DNA of 64,000 nt from Halopiger goleimassiliensis (lineage in GTDB: Archaea; Halobacteriota; Halobacteria; Halobacteriales; Natrialbaceae), in the NCBI RefSeq assembly GCF_000455345.1, contig NZ_HG315690.1:2121360-2185359 (forward strand), given 5' to 3'. Below, one piece after another: positions 35,689 through 44,927 of the stretch (the first letter of the stretch is position 1; every line of letters starts with the position of its first letter). A program made the position numbers and the translations under genes. Under the pieces are notes generated by a model. The model did not search any database and was not told where the DNA came from. It was given only the letters and a program-made list of their open reading frames with translations.

Positions 35689-36645
35689 TCAGCGGGTCGG
35701 GACCCGGTCGCCGTAGTCGGGACCGCGATTGCCGCGCTCCGGTTCGACCGTGGGCACGGCGGAGACGCGCCGGAAGACGGCCTCGGGGTCGCGGTTCCAG
35801 TGCCAGTGCCAGCGCGTCCTGGCGAGACACCACAGCTTTCGCCCGGTCGACAGCGACGGTCGTGCGGAGAGGACGTCGTAGTCGCGATTCCTGATGATGG
35901 CGTGGTGTTCGGCGTACAGCACCGCCGCGAGCAACACCGGCAGCTGACAGTCGGCGGGCAGGTATCGGATGCCGGCGACGCCCTCCCGGTACAGCGCTTC
36001 GGCGCGGTTCATCTCCTCGGCCATCGCGGCCGCGAACGAGTCGGAGTACTCCAGGCGCTCGATCCGGTCGTTCGAGACGTCGTGGCGGCGCAGCGTCTCC
36101 TGGGGCAGGTAGATCCGGTCGCGTTCGACGACGTCCTCGCGGACGTCACGCAGGAAGTTCGTCAACTGGAACGCCACACCGAGTTTCCGGGCGTGCGGGA
36201 GCGCCTCCGATTCCATCGTCGGGTCCATGATCGCAGTCATCATCACCCCCACGGCCGCCGCCGAGCCGCGCATGTACGCCTCGAGGTCGTCGTAGGTCTC
36301 GTACCGGTTCGTCGTGATGTCGGTCGCCATCGCGTCGACGAACGCGTCGACCTCCTCGTCGGGAATGTCGTACTCCGTTTTGAGTTCCTGGAACGCCTCG
36401 AGGACCGGTTCCTCGGGGTCGGCCTCGCCGAGCGCCTGCGCGCGAAGCGACTCGAGTTCGGCCCGCTGGGTCTCGGGGGAAACGTCGGCCGCGTCGTCGA
36501 CGACTTCGTCGGCGATCCGAAAGAACGCGTAGAGGACGTGCGTGGCGTGGCGAACGCGACGTGGCAGGAACTTCGTTGCGAGGTAGAACGTCTTTCCCGT
36601 CCGCCGCTGGATCGCTTTGCCGGCGTCGATGTGTTCACGTTGCAT
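35689..36645 (-). CDS. crtB: Phytoene synthase
   Basis: This 318-residue squalene/phytoene synthase family enzyme has FFRIADEVVDDAADVS and NFLRDVREDVVERDRIYLP as the two D-x-x-x-D magnesium-diphosphate motifs. Between them, AMATDITTNRYETYDDLEAY is typical. It condenses two geranylgeranyl diphosphates to phytoene, the first carotenoid step. Substrate is C20, inferred from the carotenoid context; squalene synthase would be the alternative. The upstream region has a TATA box at 36699-36706 preceded by a site matching the Bat upstream activator (36715-36729), so light or oxygen control through a Bat-type protein is predicted. Confidence 0.9.
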   Translation of the reverse strand: MQREHIDAGKAIQRRTGKTFYLATKFLPRRVRHATHVLYAFFRIADEVVDDAADVSPETQRAELESLRAQALGEADPEEPVLEAFQELKTEYDIPDEEVDAFVDAMATDITTNRYETYDDLEAYMRGSAAAVGVMMTAIMDPTMESEALPHARKLGVAFQLTNFLRDVREDVVERDRIYLPQETLRRHDVSNDRIERLEYSDSFAAAMAEEMNRAEALYREGVAGIRYLPADCQLPVLLAAVLYAEHHAIIRNRDYDVLSARPSLSTGRKLWCLARTRWHWHWNRDPEAVFRRVSAVPTVEPERGNRGPDYGDRVPTR

Positions 36646-36698
36646 TGGTGGCTCCGATCAACCCGCCGATAACTGGGTTTTGATAGTACCACGGATGC

Positions 36699-36706
36699 GT
36701 ATAAAA
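36699..36706 (-). promoter_or_regulatory. TATA box of crtB
   Basis: On the minus strand the sequence is TTTTATAC, centred about 58 nt from the crtB ATG. The transcription start would fall near 36676, leaving a leader of about 30 nt. Confidence 0.55.
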
Positions 36707-36714
36707 TGCCATTC

Positions 36715-36729
36715 CCTCACTAGTAGGGT
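36715..36729 (-). promoter_or_regulatory. Bat-type upstream activator sequence of crtB
   Basis: Minus strand reads ACCCTACTAGTGAGG, an imperfect palindrome. It agrees with the bop-promoter UAS consensus as I recall it (ACC-c-n-actag-TT-n-GG) at all defined positions but one (G for the second T). It starts 8 nt upstream of the TATA box, the arrangement known at bop. Confidence 0.6.
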
Positions 36730-36822
36730 TCGACAGGTCTCGTTCACGAGAAAAGGCCGGTCGCCCGAGAAACGAAGCGAGGAGCGGAATCCGGGATGAG
36801 GCCGTTCCCCGAACGAAGACGA

Positions 36823-38454
36823 TCAGTCGGAACTCCGACCGATCGCCGTCTCCCCTTCGTACAGTTCCTCGAGCAGTTTGCGCTGGGCCGATCGGAGGTG
36901 CTGGTGGAACGTCGACCGGGAGATGCCCATCGACTCGGCGAGTTCCTCGCCGGAGACGTTCCGGGGCCACTCGAAGTAGTCCGCGACGAAGGCCTTCTGC
37001 AGCGCCATCGCCTGGCGGTCGGTCAGCTTTCGCTCGAGCGTGCCGGCCAGGTCCTGTGGCGTCCGGGACGGCTGTTCGGTCTCGTGGTAGCTGAGCAGTT
37101 CGACCCGGTCGTAGCGGTCCTCGAGCAGGTCGTACACCGACCGCGCCGACTGACCGTCGGGGAGTTCCAGCGAGAGGTCGGCGAGGCCGTCGGCCGCGTC
37201 GAACGACTCGATCACGGCACCGTGTTCCGCCAGGGTGGTCACGAGGCCGTCCTCGAGGGTCAACTCGAGGAGGACGCCGTCCTCGTAGGTCGCGAGGACG
37301 GTCGCTTCGCGGACGGCCTCGAGGTCGGTCGCCGCCGTCTCCGCGCCGTCAACGCGATCGACGTGAAAGAACGCGAGCGGCCGTCCGTCGTCGAAACCCA
37401 GTCCGCGGAACGTGACGGTCGCGTCGAGGGAGTCCGCAAGACGCGTCGCGAACAGCGACGGGTCCTCGACGGTCAACTCGAGTTCGACGACCGCGTCCGA
37501 GGAGAGCATCCGTCGGCTCTCGATGGCGTTCATCGCCGTCGCGATGGTTCCCGTAAGCGACTCGAGCACGAGCAGTTCGCGGTCGGAGAAGGCGTCTGCT
37601 TCCTCGGCGAACACGACGAGGACGCCGTAGGTGACGTCGCCGTACGTGATCGGCAACGCGGCGACGGCCTCGTAGTACGTGCCGGTCCCGACGGGCCACC
37701 AGCGATCCGCGTCGTCGAACGAGGAGAGGGCTTCGACGACGTAGTGTTCGTCGCCGTCGATGGCTCGCACGGCCGGGTGGGTCTCGTCCGACTCCAGCAC
37801 CAGATCGCCGTCTTCGAGGGGCACGTCGCCGTCACTGGCCCACTCGCGCGGCGAGATGCGTCGGTCGGTGACGTCCACGCGGCCGATCCACGCCAGGACG
37901 TACGGTTCCGTCTCCACGATCCGGTTGCAGACGCGGCGTTCGATCTCGTCGCGAGACCCTGCACCGACCGCCGCGTCGGTGACGTCCCTGACGAGGCCGT
38001 CGATGCGATCGAGGACGTGCTCGAGCGCCCGGCGTTCCTCCCGAACTCGTTCGGCGGTCTCCTCCGCGGCGATTTCGGCGAGTTTCCGGTCGGTGATCTC
38101 GAGGTGAGCGACCGAGACCCGGGTCCGGCCGTCGACGGTGAACCGTCGAGCCCGCATCATGAACCACTGTTTCTGCTCCGGCGAGTGACACGGATACTCC
38201 ATCGCGAACGTCTCCCGGTCACCCGCCAGCACGGCCTCGAGACCCTCGACGGCGCGGCGCGCGTGTTCGTCGTCGTCCTCGTGCATCCGCGCCGTCGCGA
38301 CGTAGTTGACGCCGACGTGGTCGTCGCCCTCGTCCGACCCGAACTCGCGCCAGGACCGGTTCGTCAGCAGGATCTTCCCGTCCTCGTCGATGACGGCGAC
38401 CGTAATCGGCAACGTCTCGAGGGTCGCCGTCGCGAGGTCGCTCCCAAACTCCAT
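36823..38454 (-). CDS. Bat-like PAS/GAF/HTH_10 transcription regulator (bacterio-opsin activator family)
   Basis: This 543-residue protein has a PAS domain (about 10-115, with VAVIDEDGKILLTNRSW and HLEITDRKLAEIAAEE), a coiled-coil linker, a GAF-like domain (about 150-300) and a bacterio-opsin-activator core. The C-terminal HTH_10 domain ends it (LTDRQAMALQKAFVADYFEW, GISRSTFHQHLRSAQRKLLE). This is the Bat architecture; Bat senses light or oxygen state and activates bop, brp and crtB in Halobacterium. It lies 177 bp upstream of crtB on the same strand. No bacteriorhodopsin gene is visible here. Many paralogs exist, so bat is not certain, but the UAS at crtB supports it. Confidence 0.82.
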   Translation of the reverse strand: MEFGSDLATATLETLPITVAVIDEDGKILLTNRSWREFGSDEGDDHVGVNYVATARMHEDDDEHARRAVEGLEAVLAGDRETFAMEYPCHSPEQKQWFMMRARRFTVDGRTRVSVAHLEITDRKLAEIAAEETAERVREERRALEHVLDRIDGLVRDVTDAAVGAGSRDEIERRVCNRIVETEPYVLAWIGRVDVTDRRISPREWASDGDVPLEDGDLVLESDETHPAVRAIDGDEHYVVEALSSFDDADRWWPVGTGTYYEAVAALPITYGDVTYGVLVVFAEEADAFSDRELLVLESLTGTIATAMNAIESRRMLSSDAVVELELTVEDPSLFATRLADSLDATVTFRGLGFDDGRPLAFFHVDRVDGAETAATDLEAVREATVLATYEDGVLLELTLEDGLVTTLAEHGAVIESFDAADGLADLSLELPDGQSARSVYDLLEDRYDRVELLSYHETEQPSRTPQDLAGTLERKLTDRQAMALQKAFVADYFEWPRNVSGEELAESMGISRSTFHQHLRSAQRKLLEELYEGETAIGRSSD

Positions 38455-38556
38455 TTGGCGCTTCTATGGGTGGGATCGACATAACGGGCACGGGCCGTCG
38501 CCAGCCCGTCGATCGATCGACGCGACGGTCGAGTTCCCCACGTCCGTGCAGGGTTT

Positions 38557-38696
38557 CGGACCGAGCGAACCGGTCCGTTTCGGACCGTTCGTCGGATCGA
38601 GATCGGTCCGTTCACCGGCGGTCGTATCTGTTGTATTACAACACAGTTTCGTGGCGTATACACTAACTGAGCCCATACATTGAAGAGTTCGGACCG
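38557..38696. promoter_or_regulatory. Array of five CGGWCCG motifs
   Basis: The palindromic heptamer CGGACCG/CGGTCCG occurs at 38557-38563, 38571-38577, 38581-38587, 38604-38610 and 38690-38696, between the divergent Bat-like and subtilase genes. Copies two and three form a 7-bp hairpin with a TTT loop. Candidate binding sites of a dimeric regulator. Confidence 0.45.
38629..38643. promoter_or_regulatory. Perfect 15-bp palindrome upstream of the subtilase gene
   Basis: TGTTGTATTACAACA has perfect 7-bp arms around one base. It sits 13 nt upstream of a TATA-like CGTATACACT (about 38655-38664) and 77 bp before the subtilase ATG. The position and symmetry suggest an operator. Confidence 0.5.
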
Positions 38697-38719
38697 GTCT
38701 CTGTAAGAGACAGTAGGTA

Positions 38720-41700
38720 ATGATTCATCGTCAGATTCGCTCTCTTCTCTACGTGCTCGGTATCGGTTGTCTGATTCTTGGCGTGGCCGGCACCGCCGTC
38801 GTAGCGGCCGCCGACGCCGGTGGGACCGACGGAACCGACGTCTCGATCGACGCCGGACTGGAGGACGACGGGACGACCACCGTCGTCGTCAGATTCCAGG
38901 GCCAGTCAGCGGACGCGATCCGTCCGTTGAGTGAGGACCAGCGCCTCGAGTCGCTACGAACGCACGCGGCCGACGCGCAGGCCCCGTTGGAGGAGTTCGC
39001 CGCCCGCACCCCCGGCGTGGAGATCGACCGCCAGTTCTGGATCGCGAACGCCGTCGCCGTGACCGTCGACACCGACCGCGTCGGCCTCGAGCGACTCGCC
39101 GCTGTCGACGGCGTGACCGCCCTCCACGAGAACCACGAGATCGAGCCACACGGCGCGGCGGCGACCGGGGGGTCGGCGGCGGACGCCGGACCGACACCGG
39201 CTATCACGTCCGCGGCGAGCGATCCCAGCACTACCGCGGGCCTCGAGGAGATCGACGTCCCGACCGCGTGGTCGACGTTCGACACCCGCGGCGAGGGCGT
39301 ACGGGTCGCCGTCCTCGATACCGGGATCGATCCCGACCACGAGGACGTCGCGTTCGACGCGGACAACTGGGCGGAGTTCGACGCGAACGGTGACCGGGTC
39401 TCCTCCGACCCGCACGACCACGACGGCCACGGGACTCACGTCAGCGGCACCATCGCCGGCGGGAGCGCCAGCGGAACCGCCATCGGCGTCGCCCCGGACG
39501 CCGAACTGCTGCACGGCAAAGTCCTCGGGGACGGCAGCAGCACCTTCACCGCGGTCGCCGCCGGGATGGAGTGGGCCGTCGAGAACGACGCCGACGTCCT
39601 GTCGCTGAGCCTCGGTGGCGGGAGCAGGGTCGACTCGATGGTCGAACCGGTCCGTAACGCCCAGCAGGCGGGAACGATCGTCGTCACGTCCGTCGGCAAC
39701 GACGGTGCTGGAACGAGCACGTCCCCCGGCGACGTCTACGACGCGTTCGCGATCGGCGCGAGCGACGGGACGGGCATCGCGGCGTTCTCGAGCAGCGAAA
39801 CCGTCGTCGCCGACGAGTGGAGCGATCCGCCGGCCGAGTGGCCCGACGAGTACCGCGTCCCCGACGTCGTCGCGCCGGGCGTCGACGTCCTCAGCGCCTA
39901 TCCCGGAAACCGGTACGCCGAACTCGACGGGACGAGCATGGCCGCCCCGCACGTCTCGGGTGCCATCGCGCTCCTCTACGCGAACGCCGCCGGCGACCTC
40001 TCGCCGGCGGAGACCCGCGACCTGTTCGCCTCGACCGCGGAGGACCTCGGTGCCGACGCCACCAGGCAGGGTGCCGGCCGGATCAACGTCACGGCGGCAC
40101 TGCTCGAGCAGTCCCGGGACGCTCTCGATCCGACGATCGGCCCGGAGACGGCCAACGTCTCGACGCCGACGACGCTGACCGTCGACGCCGACCACCCCAT
40201 CGCGGAGTATCGGTGGACGTTCGAGGACGGCCGGACCGCGACGACGACCGACCCCTCGATCGAGCACACGTTCGACGAACTCGGCCCGAGCGAGGTGACG
40301 GTCACGCTCGAGGACGTCGAAGGCTACGAGACCACCGTCTCGTCGACGGTGACGGTCGATGACCGGCTGCCACCGACGCCCGACCTCGCGGCGAACCGGA
40401 CCGACGGCGTCGAGGTCGGCCTCGAGACGGTGACGCTGGACGCCAGCGGGTCGACCGACAACGATGCGATCGATCGCTACGAGTGGACGTTCGGCGACGA
40501 CGTGGTGACGACGACCCAGCCGACGCTCGAGCACGCGTTCGCCGATACCGGAACCGCGACCGTCGGGGTGACCGTCGTCGACGCGTCCGGCAACGAGAAC
40601 GGGACCACGCTCGACGTCGAGGTCGTCGATACGACGTCGCCGACCGCGGCCCTCGAGGCACCCGCTGAAGCCGTCGCCTTCACCGACACGTCGTTCGACG
40701 CGGGCGAGTCGACGGACAACGGCGCGATCGATCGCTACGAGTGGACGTTCGGCGACGGGATCACGGCGACGACCGACGACCGCGTCGCGACCCACTCCTA
40801 CGACGCGACCGGCACCCGGACCGTCACGACGACGGTCGTCGACGACGCCGGGAACAGCGGGGAAACGACGGCCGATCTCACCGTCGTCGATCCGCCCACG
40901 GTCACGATCGACTCGCCAGTCGAGGACGCCGCGGTCGCCGACGGCGCAGTCGACGTCGACTACGTCCTCGAGCACACCGACCTCGAGGGTGCGGCCGGGG
41001 TGGAGTATCGGGTGACCGACGACGGCGGCGACCCGGTCGGCGACTGGACGTCGGCCGCGTTCGAGTCGACCCGCGACGAGGCGTCGTTCTCGCTGACGAC
41101 GACCGACCTCGCGGACGGGACGTACGCGATCGACCTCCGCCTCGTCGACGACGCCGGCGAGCCGCTCCCCTTCGACTCAGCGACCGACGAGGTGACCGTC
41201 ACGGTCGACGCGAGTCCGCCCGCGGTGACGCTGGGCGTGAGCCCCGCCGACGACGCCTACGGCTCGATCGGGGAGTTCAACCCGGCGGTCGTCGACCTCT
41301 CCGTGGCCGATCCCCACCACGAGTCGGCGACCATCGCGGTACTCGCGCCCGACGGCCAGGGGATTCGCGAGTGGGACCGCTCCGGCGAAACCGGTGACGG
41401 CGGGGCGACGTCCCTCGAGTGGGACGCGACCGACGACGACGGCCGGGCGGCCGACAGCGGCGAGTACGAGGTCGTGGTGACCGCGACGGACGCGCTCGGG
41501 AACGACGCCCGGGAGACGATGGCGGTAGCTGTCGACACGGCCACGCCCTCACTCGCGTTCGAGTCGATCGAGGGCGGTACCGTCGCGGATGCGACCGCCT
41601 ACGCGAACGACACCGACACCCTCTCCGTCCCGATACGGGCGGACGACGGACTCGGCGACCCCGACCGCGTGGAATCGCTCGCTGTCACCCTCGACGCAGT

Positions 41701-43360
41701 GGGGACGAACTACCGACAATCCGTCCCCGTCGAACGCGGCGCGGGCGACGACTGGACCGCGACCGTCGACGGTGAGTCCCTGCCCGACGAGGGGACGTAC
41801 GACGTCGTCGCGACGGTCACGGACGCGGCGAACAACACGATCGAGTCGACGGCCGACGAACGAATCCGGCTCGATCGAACGGAGCCCCGCCTGAGCACGA
41901 CCGTGACGGACCTGGAGGACGAGACGGGGACGGCGACGGTTCGCGTCCGGTCGACCGAACCGCTCGTCGAGGTTCCGACCGTCACGGTCACCGACCCCTC
42001 CGGCGAGGAGACGACGGTCGCCGACCTGACCAGCGGGTCGGAAACCACGTGGACTGGGACCATCGACGCGACCGAAACGGGCCAGTACGACCTGACGGCG
42101 ACCGGCGAGGACCGCGCCGGGAATCGCGGGAGCGACGATACCGGGACGACGATCGAGACGGTGAGCACGACGAACCGGACCGTGACGGTGTACGACGAGC
42201 GGACGGGGACGTTCCTCGAGTTCAACACGACCGCGGACGTCGAAGAGACGTTCGTCACGATCTCCGAGACGGAGTCGGCCCCGTATCCGCTCGCTCGAGG
42301 TTCGGCGGGGGTCGACTTCCTGACGACGAAACTGGCCGCCGAACTCGAGACGACCCTCTCGAACGCGACGATCGCCGTTCCGGTCGACGAGGGGCGGCTT
42401 CCGGAGGGCGTGGCCCCCGATTCGTCCGCCGTCGGCCTCCGGTGGTACAACGAGACCGCGAGCGAGTGGGAAGACCGCCCGCTCGAGACGACGGAGATCG
42501 ACACGGAGCGGGACGGACGGGTGATCGAGGGGACCTACTGGACCGCGACGGTCGATCACTTCTCGACCTACGGCGTAGTGGTCGAGGACGAGACGCCCCC
42601 GGAACTCGCGTCCGTCGATCCGGCGGACGGCGAGACGCTCGACTCGAGTACGACCCAGCGGACGATCGAACTCGAGTACGACGACGACGTTTCCGGCGTC
42701 GACACCTCCTCGATCGTGCTCTCGATCGACGGCCAGGACGTCACCGACGACGACGCGACGCGGACCACCGCGACCCGCACGACCCACGAGGGGTTCGACG
42801 TCTCGGCGGGCGACTCCTATTCGATCGTCCTCGAGATAGCGGACGAAGCCGGGAACGGAGCCGTCTACGAGACCTCGTTCGAGGTCGCCGCCGCGGACGA
42901 CGGCAGTGACGACGGAAGCGGCGACGGGAGCGATGCCGATGACGACGACGGAGAAGCAGGCGGTGGCACGGCCGGCGGTGGCGGCAGTAGCAGTGGCGGA
43001 GGCGGTACCGGTGGCGGGTCCGTGGACGACGGCGGTGATGACGACGGGGACGACGAAATGGAGCCGGAGGACCCCGAGGAGGCCGACGACGCCGAAGCGG
43101 ACGAGTCCGCGAAAACCGGGGGAGACCCCGAAGCCGATCCGACGAGCGAGGACGACGCAGGGGGCGACGACGCGTCCGAGACCGACGATGGGTCGCTGAC
43201 GAACGACGAAAACGATGCGGGTGCCGGCGACGACAGTTCCGCAGAACCGGACGCCGAGGACGAACCGGAGGACGCGGACGGGACTCCAGGATTCGGCATC
43301 CTCGGCGCGATCGGTGCCGTGCTATCGGTCGTCTTCCTCCGCAGACGGCACACTGGGTAA
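38720..43360 (+). CDS. Large surface subtilisin-like serine protease (S8) with PKD repeats and PGF-CTERM anchor
   Basis: This 1546-residue precursor has a signal peptide (about 1-35) and an inhibitor-I9-type propeptide (about 45-145). An S8 catalytic domain follows with AVLDTGID (Asp), HDGHGTHVSGTIAGG (His) and DGTSMAAPHVSGAIALLYA (Ser). Three or more PKD/Ig-like modules come next (each with YRWTFEDG or YEWTFGD cores), then bacterial-Ig-type domains. A long Asp/Gly/Ser/Glu-rich linker (about 1390-1520) precedes the tail PGFGILGAIGAVLSVVFLRR, the PGF-CTERM signal cleaved and lipid-anchored by archaeosortase A. The enzyme is predicted at the cell surface. It may process proteins or feed on peptides. 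A 6-bp hairpin (38697-38711) lies in the 5' leader. Confidence 0.92.
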   Translation: MIHRQIRSLLYVLGIGCLILGVAGTAVVAAADAGGTDGTDVSIDAGLEDDGTTTVVVRFQGQSADAIRPLSEDQRLESLRTHAADAQAPLEEFAARTPGVEIDRQFWIANAVAVTVDTDRVGLERLAAVDGVTALHENHEIEPHGAAATGGSAADAGPTPAITSAASDPSTTAGLEEIDVPTAWSTFDTRGEGVRVAVLDTGIDPDHEDVAFDADNWAEFDANGDRVSSDPHDHDGHGTHVSGTIAGGSASGTAIGVAPDAELLHGKVLGDGSSTFTAVAAGMEWAVENDADVLSLSLGGGSRVDSMVEPVRNAQQAGTIVVTSVGNDGAGTSTSPGDVYDAFAIGASDGTGIAAFSSSETVVADEWSDPPAEWPDEYRVPDVVAPGVDVLSAYPGNRYAELDGTSMAAPHVSGAIALLYANAAGDLSPAETRDLFASTAEDLGADATRQGAGRINVTAALLEQSRDALDPTIGPETANVSTPTTLTVDADHPIAEYRWTFEDGRTATTTDPSIEHTFDELGPSEVTVTLEDVEGYETTVSSTVTVDDRLPPTPDLAANRTDGVEVGLETVTLDASGSTDNDAIDRYEWTFGDDVVTTTQPTLEHAFADTGTATVGVTVVDASGNENGTTLDVEVVDTTSPTAALEAPAEAVAFTDTSFDAGESTDNGAIDRYEWTFGDGITATTDDRVATHSYDATGTRTVTTTVVDDAGNSGETTADLTVVDPPTVTIDSPVEDAAVADGAVDVDYVLEHTDLEGAAGVEYRVTDDGGDPVGDWTSAAFESTRDEASFSLTTTDLADGTYAIDLRLVDDAGEPLPFDSATDEVTVTVDASPPAVTLGVSPADDAYGSIGEFNPAVVDLSVADPHHESATIAVLAPDGQGIREWDRSGETGDGGATSLEWDATDDDGRAADSGEYEVVVTATDALGNDARETMAVAVDTATPSLAFESIEGGTVADATAYANDTDTLSVPIRADDGLGDPDRVESLAVTLDAVGTNYRQSVPVERGAGDDWTATVDGESLPDEGTYDVVATVTDAANNTIESTADERIRLDRTEPRLSTTVTDLEDETGTATVRVRSTEPLVEVPTVTVTDPSGEETTVADLTSGSETTWTGTIDATETGQYDLTATGEDRAGNRGSDDTGTTIETVSTTNRTVTVYDERTGTFLEFNTTADVEETFVTISETESAPYPLARGSAGVDFLTTKLAAELETTLSNATIAVPVDEGRLPEGVAPDSSAVGLRWYNETASEWEDRPLETTEIDTERDGRVIEGTYWTATVDHFSTYGVVVEDETPPELASVDPADGETLDSSTTQRTIELEYDDDVSGVDTSSIVLSIDGQDVTDDDATRTTATRTTHEGFDVSAGDSYSIVLEIADEAGNGAVYETSFEVAAADDGSDDGSGDGSDADDDDGEAGGGTAGGGGSSSGGGGTGGGSVDDGGDDDGDDEMEPEDPEEADDAEADESAKTGGDPEADPTSEDDAGGDDASETDDGSLTNDENDAGAGDDSSAEPDAEDEPEDADGTPGFGILGAIGAVLSVVFLRRRHTG

Positions 43361-43423
43361 CCTCCCCACACTCGACCGCGAACGGCCCGACCAGGGCGGG
43401 AAAGGAACGGAAGGCGGGTTCGA

Positions 43424-44653
43424 CTACTCCAGCAGTTCGTCACGAAGCATCGGGATGAACGTCCCGATGTCGGTGACCATCCCGATAGCCTGCGCACTTC
43501 CCCGATCCAGTAGCTGGGTGACGGTGGCGGGGTTGATGTCGACGCAGACGGTCTTCGTGGTGGAGGGCAGACAGTTCCCGACGGCGACCGAGTGTAACAA
43601 CGTCGAGAGCATGAGCACGAGGTCGGCCTCGTGGGCCTGCTCGCGGATCGCGTTCTGGGCCTCGATCGCGTCGGTGATCGTGTCGGGAAGCGGCCCGTCG
43701 TCGCGGATCGATCCCGCCAGGACGTAGGGGACGTCGTTTTCGACGCACTCGTACATCACGCCCTCGTCGACGACGTCCTCCTCGACGGCCTCGGGAATGC
43801 CGCCGAGGCGGACGATCTCGCTGATCGTGTAGATGTGGTGTTTGTGTCCCTTCCGCGGGTGCTCGAGGCTCTCCGTGTCGACGCCCAGCGAAGTGCCGTA
43901 GAGGTCCCGCTCGAGGTCGTGAACGGCGAAGCCGTTGCCAGCCGACAGCGCGTCGACGTACCCCGCTCGAACGAGGTCGGCCAGCGCGTCCCGGCCGCCG
44001 GAGTGGACGATCGCCGGCCCACAGACGGCGAGGACGTTCCCGTCGTTCTCCCGAACCTCGCGCATCTCGTCGGCGATCTCCTCGATCAGCGACGCCGAGG
44101 GGCGCTCGCTCGAGACGCCCCCCTGCATGAAGCCGAACGACCCGCCGCCGTTGCGGGGCCGTTCCGGCGGTTCGACCCGGATGCCGCTCTCGCCCGTCAC
44201 GACGAGGTCGCCCTCCTCGACGGCGTTCAACACTTTGGTCCGAACGCGGGGGTCGCCGTCCTCGCTCTCCTCCACGACGAGCGCACAGTCCATCTCGACG
44301 TCCTCGACCTCGAGCCACTGGCCGTCGACGCGGACGAACGTCGGGTGGTTGGTCGTCGAGTAGAAGTCCACGGGCACGACGCCGTCCTCGGGCGCGGCGA
44401 CGAGTCTCGCGTCGCGCGGATCGGCCACGGTCGCGCCCTGCTGGTTGAGCTCGTGGACGATCGCCCGGAGTTCCTCCTCCGTGTCGGCCATCACGCGCAT
44501 CCGGCAGTAGGTCTCGGCGTGTTTGTGCCGTCCGACCTCGAACTCCTCGACCTCGAACTCGCCGCCCATGTCCATGACGACGCCGAAACAGTTGCCCATC
44601 ATCCCCGAATCGATGATGTGGCCCTCGAGTTCGACGGTTCGCGAAACTGTCAT
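43424..44653 (-). CDS. TIGR00300 family protein (LOR/SDH; archaeal ornithine-cyclodeaminase-like)
   Basis: This 409-residue protein begins TVSRTVELEGHIIDSGMMG, the N-terminal LOR/SDH fold of the family. GGGSFGFMQGGVSSERP and VLAVCGPAIVHSGGRDALA follow, and YVDALSAGNGFAVHDLERDL and INPATVTQLLDRGS are conserved. Methanogen members act as ornithine cyclodeaminase; related domains occur in plant LKR/SDH and cyanobacterial arginine-degrading enzymes. Ornithine to proline conversion is the likely reaction here, with NAD as cofactor. Convergent with the subtilase gene (63-bp gap). Confidence 0.88.
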   Translation of the reverse strand: MTVSRTVELEGHIIDSGMMGNCFGVVMDMGGEFEVEEFEVGRHKHAETYCRMRVMADTEEELRAIVHELNQQGATVADPRDARLVAAPEDGVVPVDFYSTTNHPTFVRVDGQWLEVEDVEMDCALVVEESEDGDPRVRTKVLNAVEEGDLVVTGESGIRVEPPERPRNGGGSFGFMQGGVSSERPSASLIEEIADEMREVRENDGNVLAVCGPAIVHSGGRDALADLVRAGYVDALSAGNGFAVHDLERDLYGTSLGVDTESLEHPRKGHKHHIYTISEIVRLGGIPEAVEEDVVDEGVMYECVENDVPYVLAGSIRDDGPLPDTITDAIEAQNAIREQAHEADLVLMLSTLLHSVAVGNCLPSTTKTVCVDINPATVTQLLDRGSAQAIGMVTDIGTFIPMLRDELLE

Positions 44654-44927
44654 CGGGCAGTCTTCGAGGCGCGGGACCGTGAATGTGATCGTCTTTCACT
44701 CACCGCTGCCGCAATACTTGCCACAGTGATGGGTCACTCGAGGCTACCGACCCGACCGCTGGCGCGCCAGGGACGGCCCGACGACCGACTCCGGTAGACT
44801 TTGCCGGGGTCGTGGCCGTCCGCGGACGCCCTCACGGCTTCTGTCGGCGAATTCGTCACTCACGTCCGTTGCAGCGACGGGTAACGCTTTTATACAGTCG
44901 TGTGGACACCTCCCACGGAGATCACCC

